Shown here in pieces: positions 44,473 to 56,189 of a stretch of 64,000 bases of DNA. Position 1 is the stretch's first letter. The number at the start of each line of letters is the position of its first letter. The notes below the pieces were generated by a model that ran no database searches, had not been told where the DNA came from, and saw only the letters and a program-made list of their open reading frames with translations. The stretch spans positions 9,563,263-9,627,262 of the forward strand of contig JBAIZL010000008.1 of NCBI GenBank assembly GCA_036971475.1. The letters are read 5' to 3'. Position numbers and translations under genes: made by a program. The stretch comes from Prosapia bicincta. Taxonomy: Eukaryota; Arthropoda; Insecta; Hemiptera; Cercopidae.

Positions 44473-45150
44473 TTAGGTGTTCGCCGTAGATTCTGCCCTT
44501 TTGACCGGAGTCTTCGATTGGTTCTGGAGGTAGTTATGGCCGGTCAGTAGGTGAAATTTAAGGACCTCTCCCATACGCTGTAGGGTCCTTGGCAACGTGC
44601 CTCTAAAGGCCAGAAGATCCCAATTTTTTGTCAGATCAGCCACTTTAGTCCGGGTGTGGGCGTTGGAAAGCATGTTAACGATGTTCTTTGCAGAGTTTAG
44701 GGATGATGGGGCAGTTGGTTTGTCAGTTTCTGCACTCCTTTTCGCCAGTTCGTTCCCTACAATGCCTACGTGGCTAGGGAACCATTGTAATTGTACTTGC
44801 CATCATTCTGTGATTAGCTTCCAAATTTCCAGTCGGCAATTGATCGTCCGAAAGCAGTCGGCGGGGGCGTTAGAGATTAGTGCAGTATGGCTGTTTGTGA
44901 GTCAACAATGAAGCCTACCTTATCAGGCAGTCTGCCAGACTGTAGTAGGACGGTCGAGGCAAATCTCCCCGTCGAATTTGCTGGCGTTAGTACCAACAAC
45001 AGAAAAGCCCTCGAATTATGCAGGACCATCCTGCTCCGGCTTCTTTGCGGCATTGTATGAGTCTTCCAACTTTGCGGTGTAGATGTATAGCCAACTGCCA
45101 GGACGTTACCGCATGGCAATGGTCTCCAACGCATATGCTTTTAGTGTCAG
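44473..45150 (-). pseudogene. LINE (non-LTR) RNase H domain remnant
   Basis: Minus-strand coding remnant of the RNase H-like region at the end of a non-LTR retrotransposon ORF2. Visible motifs in order are AGAGWSC (about 45030), VGFIVDSQTAIL (about 44890), WFPSHVGIVGNELAKRSAE (about 44760, the conserved WxPSHxGIxGNE block) and HLLTGHNYL (about 44530). Frameshifts near 44879 and 45000 and an in-frame stop before WQVQLQW break it. Endonuclease and reverse transcriptase parts are not present. RNase H helps to remove RNA during element copying. This copy is dead, within intron 2 of the BNIP3-like gene. Confidence 0.75.
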
Positions 45151-46534
45151 AGGGTTGACTGGAATCACGTAGGGCTGTGCAAGTGTTCGAAAGGTTAGTC
45201 ACCATAGAAACGTAATTACGGCGTGTTTGCTGCCGATTGATATCTATCCTTAGTGAATTGATTGAAACATGATTGTAAAATACTTTCTGCAAAATTATGC
45301 TGTGCTTTGTAAAGAAATATTGAGCCTATGAAGAATCATGTATGTTAGTGTAGTACGTTCACTTTTCTAATTTTAATGATTTATATAGTTTACCGATACT
45401 TAACACTTCATTGTTTGCTTAGAACGTATTTTTAGTTACATTTGTAAACGAAAAATCGTAATTGATTTTCAATCTTTGTCAAATATTACCTATTACTGTA
45501 TATATTTATAGCATATTATTTTGCATCTTTCAATCCTCCATTGTCTTTCAAATCACTGTCAGTAAAACTACAACGATCCGCACTATTTTCATGCTGTTAC
45601 ATATTTCCATTTTTATGTAGTCCTACAAGAATTTTATAAGTTAGGGATGTTGAATTAAAATATTGACAAAAATAGATAATAGGATATTAAATAATATTAT
45701 TAATTTTTTTTAATTATAGGGTAGCTGCATAAAATTAGAAAATTTAAGATTTTTTCAAAAATGATCAAATGGTTTAACATTTTTACATTGTTTTCAACAA
45801 TGGTGCTTTGTTATTGGCTATAATTTTATTTAATACACAGAGGTTTACTTTGCACTATCTCTATCAAGGTTAGTAAACAAGGCCTATTGTTACTGAAAAC
45901 ACAATTGACCACACCTGCCAAGTTCTAAATTGTTAGAGATAACATTTTCCAATGACTCTTACAATTAAAAGGAAATGTTTTGTCACACTTATTTTGTTTT
46001 GAGTATTTTGATAAGATAATTATTTTAAATCAGAATAATATACTGTTAATTGTGTAGATATTTAAATAGTATCATAATATGAGTTTTTTTGTAAATACAA
46101 TTTTCGATAATATAAATGGAAAATCAATTTAAAATGCCCAGTAAAAAAATCAACTCATTATTCAAAGCCAGTTTCAATTTCTTGAAGAAAATATTTCTGA
46201 TGTTTAAATTGGAATATCGTTGTTCTTTATTAATAAAAAGAAAGTTTCAATCGGCATATTTTGAAAGGTCTCTTGATTTTGCAAGGGAATTTCTCTAGAT
46301 GTGGCGATGAGTTAGAGCTCGAAATGCCTATAATGATTAAGTTATTGAAAGCAAGAAATGAAAGTGTAGCAAAATCCCTGATTCCTCCACATTTATATTT
46401 GTTTTTCCTACGAAATCGATACATTTTATGTGACCATGAACTCGATTCTTCGACTTTTCAAAAGGAGCTTCTGGTTCGCAGTATTATAGAAGTCTTTCCA
46501 GCTCTAATTCCTCCAAAAGTTCCTTTTCATTAGA
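45151..46534. other. Intronic, AT-rich; flank of hAT remnant
   Basis: No gene recognised. The 46120-46530 part has short overlapping frames on both strands and may be the decayed 3' portion of the hAT element immediately to the right. Confidence 0.35.
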
Positions 46535-46960
46535 TTATAATGACAGATTATTCATGCTCTCTTCTCCTTGTGTGAATTCTTTCAAGTGTCGTAAACTTCT
46601 CTCTACCGCTGCATTAGCTACCGATGTCGTGAAAATAAGCTTAGCTAAGGAGAATAATTCATAAACAGCATTAATTTGTAAATACTCTAAAAACTATTAA
46701 CTTCCGAGGATTTTTGGATTTGAAAGTAGCATTTACATATATATTACACTCAGTTCATTTTTAATCTTATTGGTATAAAAAGATAAATTTTATGAACTTG
46801 AGACGGGGAGTTTTCTAAAGACTTTGGCTTCAGAAAAACCTCACACTTTTCTTGGATCCTTAAAAAGAAAGAGTCCTTTTTAAGTTGATCTAAAAGATTG
46901 GATAATAATTTCGTAGTGGCTTCTACTAGATGTTACAAGACGTGACCGATGCCGACTTCC
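46535..46960 (-). pseudogene. hAT transposase C-terminal remnant
   Basis: On the minus strand, 46535-46680 reads VYELFSLAKLIF, then TSVANAAVERSLRHLKEFT, then a stop after MNNLSL. This matches the hAT dimerisation (hATC) segment, where S-x-x-x-ERxFSxLKxI is conserved. Further upstream (46690-46960) one frame continues as QLKKDSFFLRIQEKCEVFLK with stops and shifts. The DNA-binding and catalytic parts are not recognisable and no termini were found, so this is an old remnant. Confidence 0.55.
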
Positions 46961-49900
46961 GAGAAATATCGGAAAGAGCCGAGCTTACATTTATTGCTCC
47001 GACATTCGAAGAGATGACTTGCTATAGTTAACGCTTAAGGAATTCGGTGGTGAGAGAGATTGTTTAGTAAGACACCAGCACTGAATTAGACAACAATACT
47101 TACAACAGAGAATTCGCTTACTCATGGCTACTCCCCGTCTTTCTTTCGATGAACTAATGACGATTTTGCTTCTTAAGAGTTTATGTTTTCATTTTCTTGA
47201 AAAATATATAATTTTTAATTAAAAAAATTTTGGTTAGTCATAGGGGCTCCTCATCTGTAGATGACCGCACTTCTCGATACAGGCAAAAACATCTAGACAT
47301 TTGGAACAAGGATGAAATGGCTATAAAGATATGACTAGGAAACGTTATGCATGGATTTAACTGCCTTGCTTATAATTCTATGAAAGTTCTTTGCCTCATA
47401 TGTAATTATTTAAAACATTTTTCGACGTCTTATCTCAAGTATATAACACGCTTATAAATGCACTCTTCAATGTTAAACGCACATCCAATATTTTTATTTA
47501 CTTTTTGCACGAAAATATTTTTGTGCCAAATAAGGAAACGTGAATTTAAAAGTAAAATCACACTTAGAAAGCGATAGGGATTGAACAGTTGACCACTGTC
47601 GCGTGTCAGGATCTGCATCTGCAGTTGCGGTTCTTTCCACAGCTGACCATAGCGTTGCGTTCGTTTGTCATGGTCCTTTCGTCGTCATAGCCCGATGTCA
47701 GCGCGAAGCTGGCGACCAAGTTTTTGATTTATTTCGACCAAGTTATTTCCTGCTTTTCTTTATAACCAAATATATCATAACCAGATACTTTGAGCGATAT
47801 GTTAATATGGCAGTTTAGTAACGCTATATTGCTTCTGAAAGGAGTGTTTTAGGATGTTTTTTTTCCAATACTTGAAATCATTTATTTCTTATTTAAAATA
47901 TATTTTGCAGTAACGTATGTGAAAACGAAACAAGTTCTTTGTTACGCAAGCAAATCTAATTTGTTGAAGCAAATAATATTTAAACAAACTTAAAGCGAGT
48001 GAATGTTGCATTGTCATCCAATCCTAACCTGTATATATAAAATAAATATTATATATTTGATCATTTCAAAAATTTGTAATACTCTTAGTAAAATGGCACT
48101 ACATTAACAAAATCATGGGTATAACTGCATTAAAATCAAAAATGTCCTGATTTGCTACTTTCGTCTTCTTCATTTCACTTAATTTAATATCTACACTAAT
48201 ATTTCATGCAAGCAGATAAAAAACAAGGCTTGAACCAAGTCACCTAAATTTGCAATTTCTGAAAACAGATTTTGTTGAAAACCAAACATCACTTATGTCT
48301 TGGACTTTGTTTTTTTTTTAACCTAGTTATTATTTGCCGTCATTAATTCCTTTAAATAACTGTTATTAAAAAAAAATTCCATGTTACAAGGTGGCCGTTC
48401 ACATTTTTCCATATTAATCTATTTCATGTAAATCGTATTTCATTGAAAAATATTTGATAACGAAGTGATGGAAATTCTGTTACTTAAAAACAGTTGTTTA
48501 TTTTTTATGCGTAATCCCCCAATGTGTTTTCCCGGGTGTAACATCCAAGGCATTACATATTTAGGGAACTTGAATGGTGTTTGTTTGCAGGCTTTGTGTT
48601 AATTTGTAGAGCATCTGCTGCAATTGTTGCTCTTTGTTGTCTTGTGTCTCCTCAAACCACTACTTCACATAAATATGACTTACAATGACTCCTCGGCTGG
48701 TTTTGACAAGATGACCCTGAGACGACACAAATTGATTGCATAGAGCAACTATGTAACGGGTTTGATTCACTACAGTGTAATGAGCAACATCCCCTCTACA
48801 GTGGCTGTTAGTTGTTGGAAATGGCGAAGGGGAAGGAGATTTAGTGGGAATTTCCCTCTCCATACTTTTGTACTGGAAGCCTAATCCTCAGGACAAGTAA
48901 TGGTGACTCGGCCAATAATAGCCCAGACATATTATTCAATTGCCCTAGTTTAAATATAGGTTTTAATTTCAATCTTCCATTCGTGTATTTGAATTCACAT
49001 TACTAATGTTTAATTCATCCTGCTAAATACAAATATTAATAAGAGAAATCCAACCAAATATATCTATTTGGTTCTTAAGGTGTAATTAAGTTATAACCAG
49101 CAATATGTAGGGAATATCTTTTGACTTGTAAACACTATTGAGTATTCCTTTCAATATTGTTTATAGAAAAATAACTTGTCTTTTTTAACTGATGGGCAAA
49201 TTGATGGAATCATGATTCTGTCATGTGAAAAACCTCAAAACATGTTTGAAATTTTAACTCTTCTTGCTTCCAAGTAGCATTAAAATTATTGTGAGAAATG
49301 GTCTCTATTTTTAGAGCTATTGTTAAAATAACTAAAAACACTTGTAAATATTGTGCTTGCCTGTAGTAGCACTTATTGTTATAATTGTTGAGGGGGGCTG
49401 TTTTGGGAGATGTGTCAACTATTGACAACTAAGACCATGTGCTACTATGTGCAAGTATAATATTTACAAGTTTTTAATTAAAAACTAGTAACTCATGTGA
49501 AAATGGAATCAACAAATATCTTGTTAGTATATTCTGAATAGTACAGACATTTTTAAAATTAAATATTGGTTTAAATCTATATCCATATGATTAAAAATAT
49601 GAAACAATAAAAAAAAGAAATGAAGCAAAACTACTTTACTTGAAAAAGAATTTTTGCATACAATACGAAATTTTCTCACATTTTTATCTACTTATATTAC
49701 ATATAGCGTAGGTTTCTAATAAGAATTTATTTTTGTCCATCTAGTGAAAATGAAAATGTTTTTAGATGAAAAATTCATAGTCTTCTACTGATGAAAATTC
49801 TGAAATATCTATATGCTTATCATTTTATGACAAGATGCCAGATGAATTTTTCAAATTAAACTTCAAAAATAAATTTCTAAATGAAATTAAAAAATTAATA

Positions 49901-50084
49901 ACTGCTGCATTGCATACATTTTTATGAAAGTTCTTTTGGTCTGTTTTTAAGTTCATAAATTTATAAAATTACAAATATATCAATGACATAATCTCTTATA
50001 AATTTCCTTGCTTTTTCAGACAACTAGCTAATATGATTAATTTAATTAAATGAAACCTTTATACAAACCTAAGGTAGTTAAAGG
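46961..50084. other. Intronic, nothing recognised
   Basis: About 3 kb of AT-rich intron. Frames at 47603-47818 (+), 48660-48863 (-) and 49210-49428 (-) show no known domain or splice context. No repeats recognised. Confidence 0.4.
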
Positions 50085-50195
50085 ATGATTGCTGTGCATT
50101 CAAAATGTACATAAGGGGTTAAATAGATGAAAAGGTTTTTTGTTGGATTTTATTTATGTAAATTAATCACTATGCCACAGTTGGTGTATATATTG
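50085..50195 (+). mobile_element. Penelope-like tail fragment beside exon 3
   Basis: AGGATGATTGCTGTGCATTC, AAAATGTACATAAGGGGTT, ATTTTATTTATGTAAATTAA and ACTATGCCACAGTTGGTGTA match inverted repeat D and its right extension in order. The box-hairpin-GAAA core is degraded (TTCAAAA for TCGAAA). It lies in the last ~140 bp of intron 2, just before the exon 3 acceptor. Confidence 0.6.
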
Positions 50196-50227
50196 ATAAC
50201 TAATATGATGTTTTATTTCTGTTTTAG

Positions 50228-50312
50228 TCCAAAGTCACCTCCTAATAGTCCTAACATAGAACTAGCTACGGAAGATGATTTGAAAGGAGTTTATATCAAC
50301 TATACTTACAAG
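50228..50312 (+). CDS. BNIP3: BNIP3-like mitophagy receptor, exon 3
   Basis: An 85-base exon between CTGTTTTAG and GTAATT. The first base completes a Ser codon with the AG left by exon 2, so the junction reads SPHS-S-PKSPPNSPN, a proline-directed Ser cluster. It continues IELATEDDLKGVYINYTYK and ends in phase 0. In vertebrate BNIP3 and NIX the same position holds an S/P-rich, acidic linker with phosphorylation sites, leading to the BH3-like region. No clear BH3 consensus is visible here. Cytosolic, disordered linker by inference. The phase fit with both neighbours and the conserved SPP-type repeat support the call. Confidence 0.88.
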
Positions 50313-51653
50313 GTAATTACTATTTGCTTTTTCATTTTACACACACACACACACACACACACAGTATATAAATTATATATTTTTTTATTGCTATAATTTT
50401 AGTATGAATAGTCTAAAAAAGAACCACGAGTAGTAACTTTTTGTTATGTTAGATTTTAATTTTATGGTATTTATTAATTTTTCAAAACCTTTAGGATTAA
50501 TGGTAATTTTATTTCTATTGTTCAGTACATACTGGAAAACTGAATCCAGCAAGATTTTGGTGATTTGATTCCTATAGGGTTTTTAGAACTTGTGGCTATT
50601 AAATAACGAGTCATGTTATATTTACATTGGTGGGGTGGGTAGACTAATGGGCAGGGTTCTGAAATGGACTTGAAGACATTAAATAAATGTGTTTTAACAT
50701 TGGTAACCTTATCAAATGTTGATAAATGTTATAACACTAATAACAAGTAAAGAATAAATTATCACTGAAGGAAAAAATAAAAACAAGATGTAATGATTAT
50801 GGGAAAATCTAAGTGCCATATGTTTAATGGTTATGTTAGTTGATCAACTACCAATTGAAAGGAATCATTTAGAATAGAATCATTTAAATTACAAATCAAT
50901 TATTGTAATTAAGATAAGTCTAGGAACAGATAGGTCAGAAAATTGGGACAATGTTGAGAAACAGAAATCATTTATGACTGCAAACTTTATTTTACATGTT
51001 TTCTTTATAACATTATTCTAAATTTACAAGAAGCTGTATCCAAAATATTACAAGACGAGTAAATAATAAAAATTATTTTCTGTAATTTCATGGGACAACA
51101 TAAAAGCAAAATTTTTTGAGCAATAAAAAGTCTTTGAGAAGGAGAAAAAATGAAAGTTAATTAGAGGTTGAAGCTTTTAATGGAATTTCTTTCTTCAAAT
51201 ATTTCACATAATAAGAAGCATTTTAAAAAACGAGGAATAAGTGACGGCAGCTTTTCCAAATTTTTTTTACATAGCGAATTATAGGAAACGTAAACTTATG
51301 TCGCTGTTTGTTGAAACTCTTTCTCGATTTGGTTTTAATATATATTCTCATGAATAAAGTAGCACTTACTTTGACTTTTGAAGAGGACAGCCATTTGAAG
51401 CTGTATCCGATTAACAACTGTAGTTATCGTGAAATTGCTATTCTCATTTAAAATCAAAGTATAGGCCTACACTACCTTAGGTAAGCGCATTTATAAACAA
51501 TGTTAATTTATTCTCTTCATGTGTGTATTCTTTTAATATCCATAAATATTGTCAAAAATTAATGAAAACTGAAATTTACCTTATTTTTCTAATATGTTAA
51601 TTTCATGCATTAAAGTATGAGTGTTTAATTACCTGTCTTTGTAATAAACAATT

Positions 51654-51656
<3 letters not shown>
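50313..51656. other. BNIP3 intron 3, left part
   Basis: Starts GTAATT, has an (AC)11 run at 50341-50362, and is otherwise plain AT-rich sequence with no recognised element. Confidence 0.5.

Positions 51657-51710
<54 letters not shown>
51657..51710. repeat. (TA)n tract
   Basis: Uninterrupted AT run in intron 3. Confidence 0.97.
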
Positions 51711-51713
<3 letters not shown>

Positions 51714-53310
51714 ATACACATCATTGAAATATAATGATTTCAATATGAGAAAATCTATAAACAATGTTTAATTCTTGACCTTTTAAAAGGTTTCATTTGT
51801 TTGTAGATCTTCATTAATATTCAGAGATCTTTAATACTAAACAGGAAATAAATAATCAATGGAGTGTAACCAATTATTTTCTTTGTGAATATTTTTCAAA
51901 TAATTTCAAGGATCAGCAAGCTACAACAAAGGAAAGCTTTTGTCACAGAGTTATTGTATCATATTATCATTAAGTAGATGCTCCCAGTGCCTTTTATTAT
52001 GAAGTTAATTTAATTTACAATTCAAAATCTGTTAAAATTTATAAATTATAAATAAGATAGGTTGATAATTTGTAGGAGATATTTAAATTTTACCTCTTAA
52101 AGGTTTTTATATTAGAGTCTATTACTGAATGTACTTATATTTGTACGGAATTAACAGAGTCCAAAAAGTTAACATGTCATGATGCAAATGCAATAGCATA
52201 TGTATTAGGACCATGATCTGGATTGATGCAGAGATGTGATTGAATCAGGTGGCACTTTTAAGGAGAGTGGTGGCACATGCCTCATAACATTTTTTTTTTG
52301 TGGGTAGCCCCAGAATATGGATGATAAATTTGTAGGGAAAGTACTAGAATTTTTAGAATCGTGGATAATACTAACATCACTGGTCTCAGAAGCACACAAA
52401 GTAGAAATTTCACACTCCAACAGATAAGAACTGTGCCACAAGCACATTTTTTGGTTTTTGGCCAATATAAAGATTTATCTATAAGTTGCAGTTCCAGCTA
52501 TGGTTCAGAAGAACTTTGATTTAAATTTCCTAATGCCGAATTTTGGGCACATTTTATTAACAAGTGAATAAATTTGTAGCGGCATTTTGGAGATGTGCCT
52601 CAGGATTATGCATTTATCATAAGTGATCATCATACAAATTGGATATTAAATGTATTGAATCATCAATCGCTATTTTTATCATTGAATTAATCAGGATAAC
52701 AACTAATTCACAGAAGTATTTTCACATTAGCTTAGTTGTAAACTGAACCTTCTTTTATGTTTCTGAACATCACTGAATAAGTGTAAAACATCTGTAATTT
52801 AAACTCAACATTTGTATACAACACGCAGTTGTATATATCTAATTAATTTTGAAATGCTGTTTTAGTTATTTGAATAGATTTTATTGCTTGTTTTTATATT
52901 TCTGATTTCCTTACATTATCTTGCATACATTCTTGAAACAATAGAAAATCGAATAATGGTATTTTATGCATTTTTTATTCAATTGGTTTCATAAATGATA
53001 GATTTAATGATTAAAAAAGCAATTAATAATATAATTAATTTATTCAACATATTTTGATAACAAATCGACATAACTAATCTTTTAATTTTAAATCTTGATT
53101 GTGACTTTAATGTGCACTTCATTTCCTATTGTTTTCTTAACATAAATTTTAAAAATTTGAAGACTATTTTGCTTCAATAAAAAAAGTATAATGAAATTGT
53201 TTTTTAATAGAAAATTATGCACAAACTTATTTTATGTCTCCCTAATTCAAGGGTTTGTTTTTAAACACCATAATAAATAATATTATTTTTGTTTTATAAA
53301 TGTTTTGCAG
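51711..53310. other. BNIP3 intron 3, right part
   Basis: AT-rich. A minus-strand frame at 52205-52465 (86 codons) has no domain that I recognise. The intron ends ATGTTTTGCAG at 53310. Confidence 0.45.
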
Positions 53311-53390
53311 GATGGCGATTTTGTTAATGTAGATCGTAACACAGATTGGATTTGGGATTGGAGCAGCCGCCCTGACCAGTTGCCTCCGAA
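53311..53390 (+). CDS. BNIP3: BNIP3-like mitophagy receptor, exon 4 (DWIWDWSSRP)
   Basis: An 80-base exon between TTTTGCAG and GTAAGT. It encodes DGDFVNVDRNTDWIWDWSSR followed by PDQLPP, and ends with AA, the first two bases of a Lys codon. DWIWDWSSRP is the most diagnostic block of BNIP3/NIX proteins (human BNIP3 has the same run), lying between the BH3-like region and the membrane anchor. It falls in the part known from NIX as the minimal region needed for mitophagy, where partners such as WIPI proteins bind. This exon alone identifies the gene. Starts in phase 0, ends in phase 2. Confidence 0.96.
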
Positions 53391-53553
53391 GTAAGTCACA
53401 TTAAGAAAAAACTCTTTCCTTAATGCACTAATAATCTATCATATACAAACTTGAGGCCTGGCTGATCAATAGAGATAAGCATTTAATATGGTAATGTATA
53501 ATTGCATAAAAATTCTTTCATATTTTAAAATCATATATAAATCAGTGTTTAGA
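53391..53553. other. BNIP3 intron 4, start
   Basis: Starts GTAAGT. Nothing recognised before the transposon-derived sequence. Confidence 0.5.
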
Positions 53554-53824
53554 GGCTGCAGTCAAACCTTGGATTATGAAGCTTGGTTTGTTTACATTTC
53601 ACAAGAAAATCTTTTATTTTGAAAAAAAATATAATTTGTTAAACAAACAATATTTTATAATACAGTATATGTATTACAACATTATGTTTCATACCGAGGA
53701 TAAAGATTCTTTTCCTGCTGCAGGGTCTTTTCTTCTTAGAGGGGTTAATTTTTCTTATGCTGAATTTCAGCAATCCAAAAGAGGTTTATTAAATGAAGTG
53801 AGTAAGAAGTATTATGATGAGAAG

Positions 53825-53827
<3 letters not shown>
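53554..53827 (+). mobile_element. Possible Tigger-like end plus flank
   Basis: GCAGTCAAACCTTGGATTAT resembles the CAGTxxxACCTxxxxTAT ends of pogo/Tigger elements. A + strand frame follows (53576 to the TA tract) without a recognised transposase domain. No partner end was found. Confidence 0.3.

Positions 53828-53882
<55 letters not shown>
53828..53882. repeat. (TA)n tract
   Basis: AT run that directly abuts the left inverted arm of the Penelope-like element and is its likely insertion site. Confidence 0.97.
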
Positions 53883-53885
<3 letters not shown>

Positions 53886-55481
53886 TTTTTTGGACTAGGA
53901 GACTGACAGACTTACCTTGGTAAGAGTCCACTCTGTAGTCTTGAAATAGAAACACATAAAAGCACTTAAACAATGATATATTTCAACCACACAGTGGTCT
54001 TTGTCAATAGAAGAGAAAACACAAAAAGAAATATGAGAGAATGAAATAAAATAATTGAAATCACAGATTGTGTAGAGTAGAAATCAGATGTCACAGATTA
54101 AAGATATATATATTGTTTCCATGAGCATATGAGTGATTATAATTTGGACACAGGGTGCTTCAACACTTGAGGCATTTTTAGACAGCCTGACACAATTCTC
54201 CACACTTCAATTTACCTGGGAGAAATCTACATCAGCCATCACCTTTTTGGATGTAGAGGTAACACTCCAGAATGGAAATATCAACACAGGAATTCACATC
54301 AAACCGACAAACCACCTACAATATCTCCATTTCGACAGCAACCACCCAATAAACATAAAACGATCCATTCCATACAGTCAAGCAATCAAAGGTAAGAGAA
54401 TCTGTTCGAATGATAGGGAATTGGAAGATTTTAATAGAAAGATATCAACAGCCTTCCAGAGAAGAGGATACCCAAAAACTCATTGAAAACCAAATTCATT
54501 CAGCACAATCCTCGGTTCACCATAAACCACAAACAGAACAAAATAAACTGTCTATAATAACAGACTACCATCCTGGTCTACATAAACTCAACAAGATATT
54601 GAGAGATGGCTTCAAAATTCTTCAAGCTTCCGTCCACACCAAAAATCTTTTCACCGATCCACCGCAATTTTGGTACAAGCAACCTCCCAACTTGAAAAAC
54701 ATCCTAAACTACCAGACCCTGATGCAGAGAAACCACACAAACTTCCTCATAGCTCCTTCCCATGCAATAGACCTAGATACAAGACGTGTCCAATACACCC
54801 CTCAGCAAATAGTTTCAACAGCCAAACAACAAAAATGGTCTTCAAAATACAGGGTCATCATAATTGTACATCGAAAAATGTCATATACCAGCTACAATGT
54901 AAACTTTGCTCAGCACAGTACATAGGCCTGACCACGGATGGTCTGAATATCAGAATGAATGGCCACAGACATGATGTTAAAATTATGAATATAGATAGAC
55001 CAACAGCTCAACATGCTGCAAGTCACAACATCACAACTTTTGATGACTGCTATAACACAAAAATAATTAAATCATTCCCCCCTATCAAGGTGGGAACTAT
55101 CATACCAGTTATATACCAAGTCCAGAGAATCCCCTAACCTCAACATCAGATAAATCCATTCATTTTTTTTTCCAAATAGCCTTATCTCTTTTCCCCTGAC
55201 AGACTTATATAAACTATAATCACTCATATGCTCATGGAAACAATATATATATCTTTAATCTGTGCATCTGTGACATCTGATTTCTACTCTACACAATCTG
55301 TGATTACAATTATTTTATTTCATTCTCTCATATTTCTTTTTGTGTTTTCTCTTCGATTGACAAAGACCACTGTGTGGTTGAAATATATCATTGTTTAAGT
55401 GCTTTTATGTGTTTCTATTTCAAGACTACAGAGTGGACTCTTACCAAGGTAAGTCTGTCAGTCTCCTAGTCCAAAAAATCT
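53883..55481 (+). mobile_element. Penelope-like retroelement, 5'-truncated, inverted terminal arms
   Basis: A ~1.6-kb element with arms 53883-54141 and 55215-55481 that are reverse complements; the right arm has an extra 8-bp TGCATCTG duplication. Between them lies the end of a Penelope-like reverse transcriptase and a GIY-YIG endonuclease. Penelope-like elements often carry such long terminal repeats in direct or inverted order. The left arm joins the coding part just after where the catalytic Tyr-x-Asp-Asp box would be, so the palm domain is missing. Each arm holds TTGACAAAGACCACTGTGTG with GTTGAAAT: hairpin and GAAA in the order of a hammerhead core, but with changed box bases. Located in BNIP3 intron 4. 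Confidence 0.9.
54142..55136 (+). pseudogene. Penelope-like RT thumb and GIY-YIG endonuclease, frameshifted
   Basis: Decayed polyprotein end. It begins IIIWTQGAS, the segment that follows the YxDD box, and continues with FTWEKSTSAITFLDVEV, HFDSNHP and FQRRGYPK (RT thumb). A frameshift near 54480 leads to YHPGLHKLNKILRDGFKIL and PPNLKNIL. A second frameshift near 54715-54760 leads to CKTCPIHPS-like text and then the GIY-YIG nuclease: HHNCTSKNVIYQLQCKLC, QYIGLTT, RMNGHRHDV, QHAASHN. The Tyr of VIYQL, Tyr-Ile-Gly and the later Arg are the family's core residues. The nuclease normally nicks the target. Two shifts and the missing palm make it inactive. Confidence 0.9.
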
Positions 55482-56189
55482 AAATAATCTTTACCAGCCA
55501 AAACTAACCTAAATATATATATAAAGTATGGGATTGTCAAGTACAGTATCTTGAAATTGGATTAAAAATCTACATCGATTTGCATTATTTTGAAGAAGAA
55601 AAAACATATGTAAAGGTGGAAAATTTGCTTCTTATATGAATAAACAAAAATCAAATAGCAGTCACCAAGAAATTGAAAAGTTTTTATGCGATTAGGCGAT
55701 GGTTTTATTAACTGTATGAAGAAAAAAGATATTTAATGAGGCATGGAGGCTATAAATTCAGATGGAAAGGTAACTGAGACTCATATGTTCATTGAGTTTT
55801 AACAGTAATGAAATATGGTGGGTAAGGATCTAAGGAGAACCTTAGTTAAAGAAGAGAACTAGTGTTCCTCTACTAGCACTTGGAGGAACATTTCACCCTT
55901 TTACTGTGTGAATACAAGTAGCTGTTTAAAAGTACCATTGTTCATTTATCATTTCAAGAATCTAAGCGCCTTCAATAAATGTAAAGTGCATTATTTGGCA
56001 CAGAGAGTTAGGTCAGTCGTATAAAATTTGTTTAGAGGATTATCATTACTTACTCTTACTCTGTCTGTGACAGCTCTATAATTGAACCCTGTGCCACCCA
56101 GTAAAGACTCGTTGCAAGTGTCACTGCAAGATATCATCATCTTTGAAGTGATCCCGAGAGCTCGGCTACTCAGATGATCAACTGTACCT
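55482..56189. other. BNIP3 intron 4, middle
   Basis: No repeat recognised. A minus frame at 55991-56203 may be the tail of the LINE remnant to the right. Confidence 0.4.

Noticed and set aside
52205..52465. Minus-strand 86-codon frame in BNIP3 intron 3
   Set aside because: No recognised domain or splice context.
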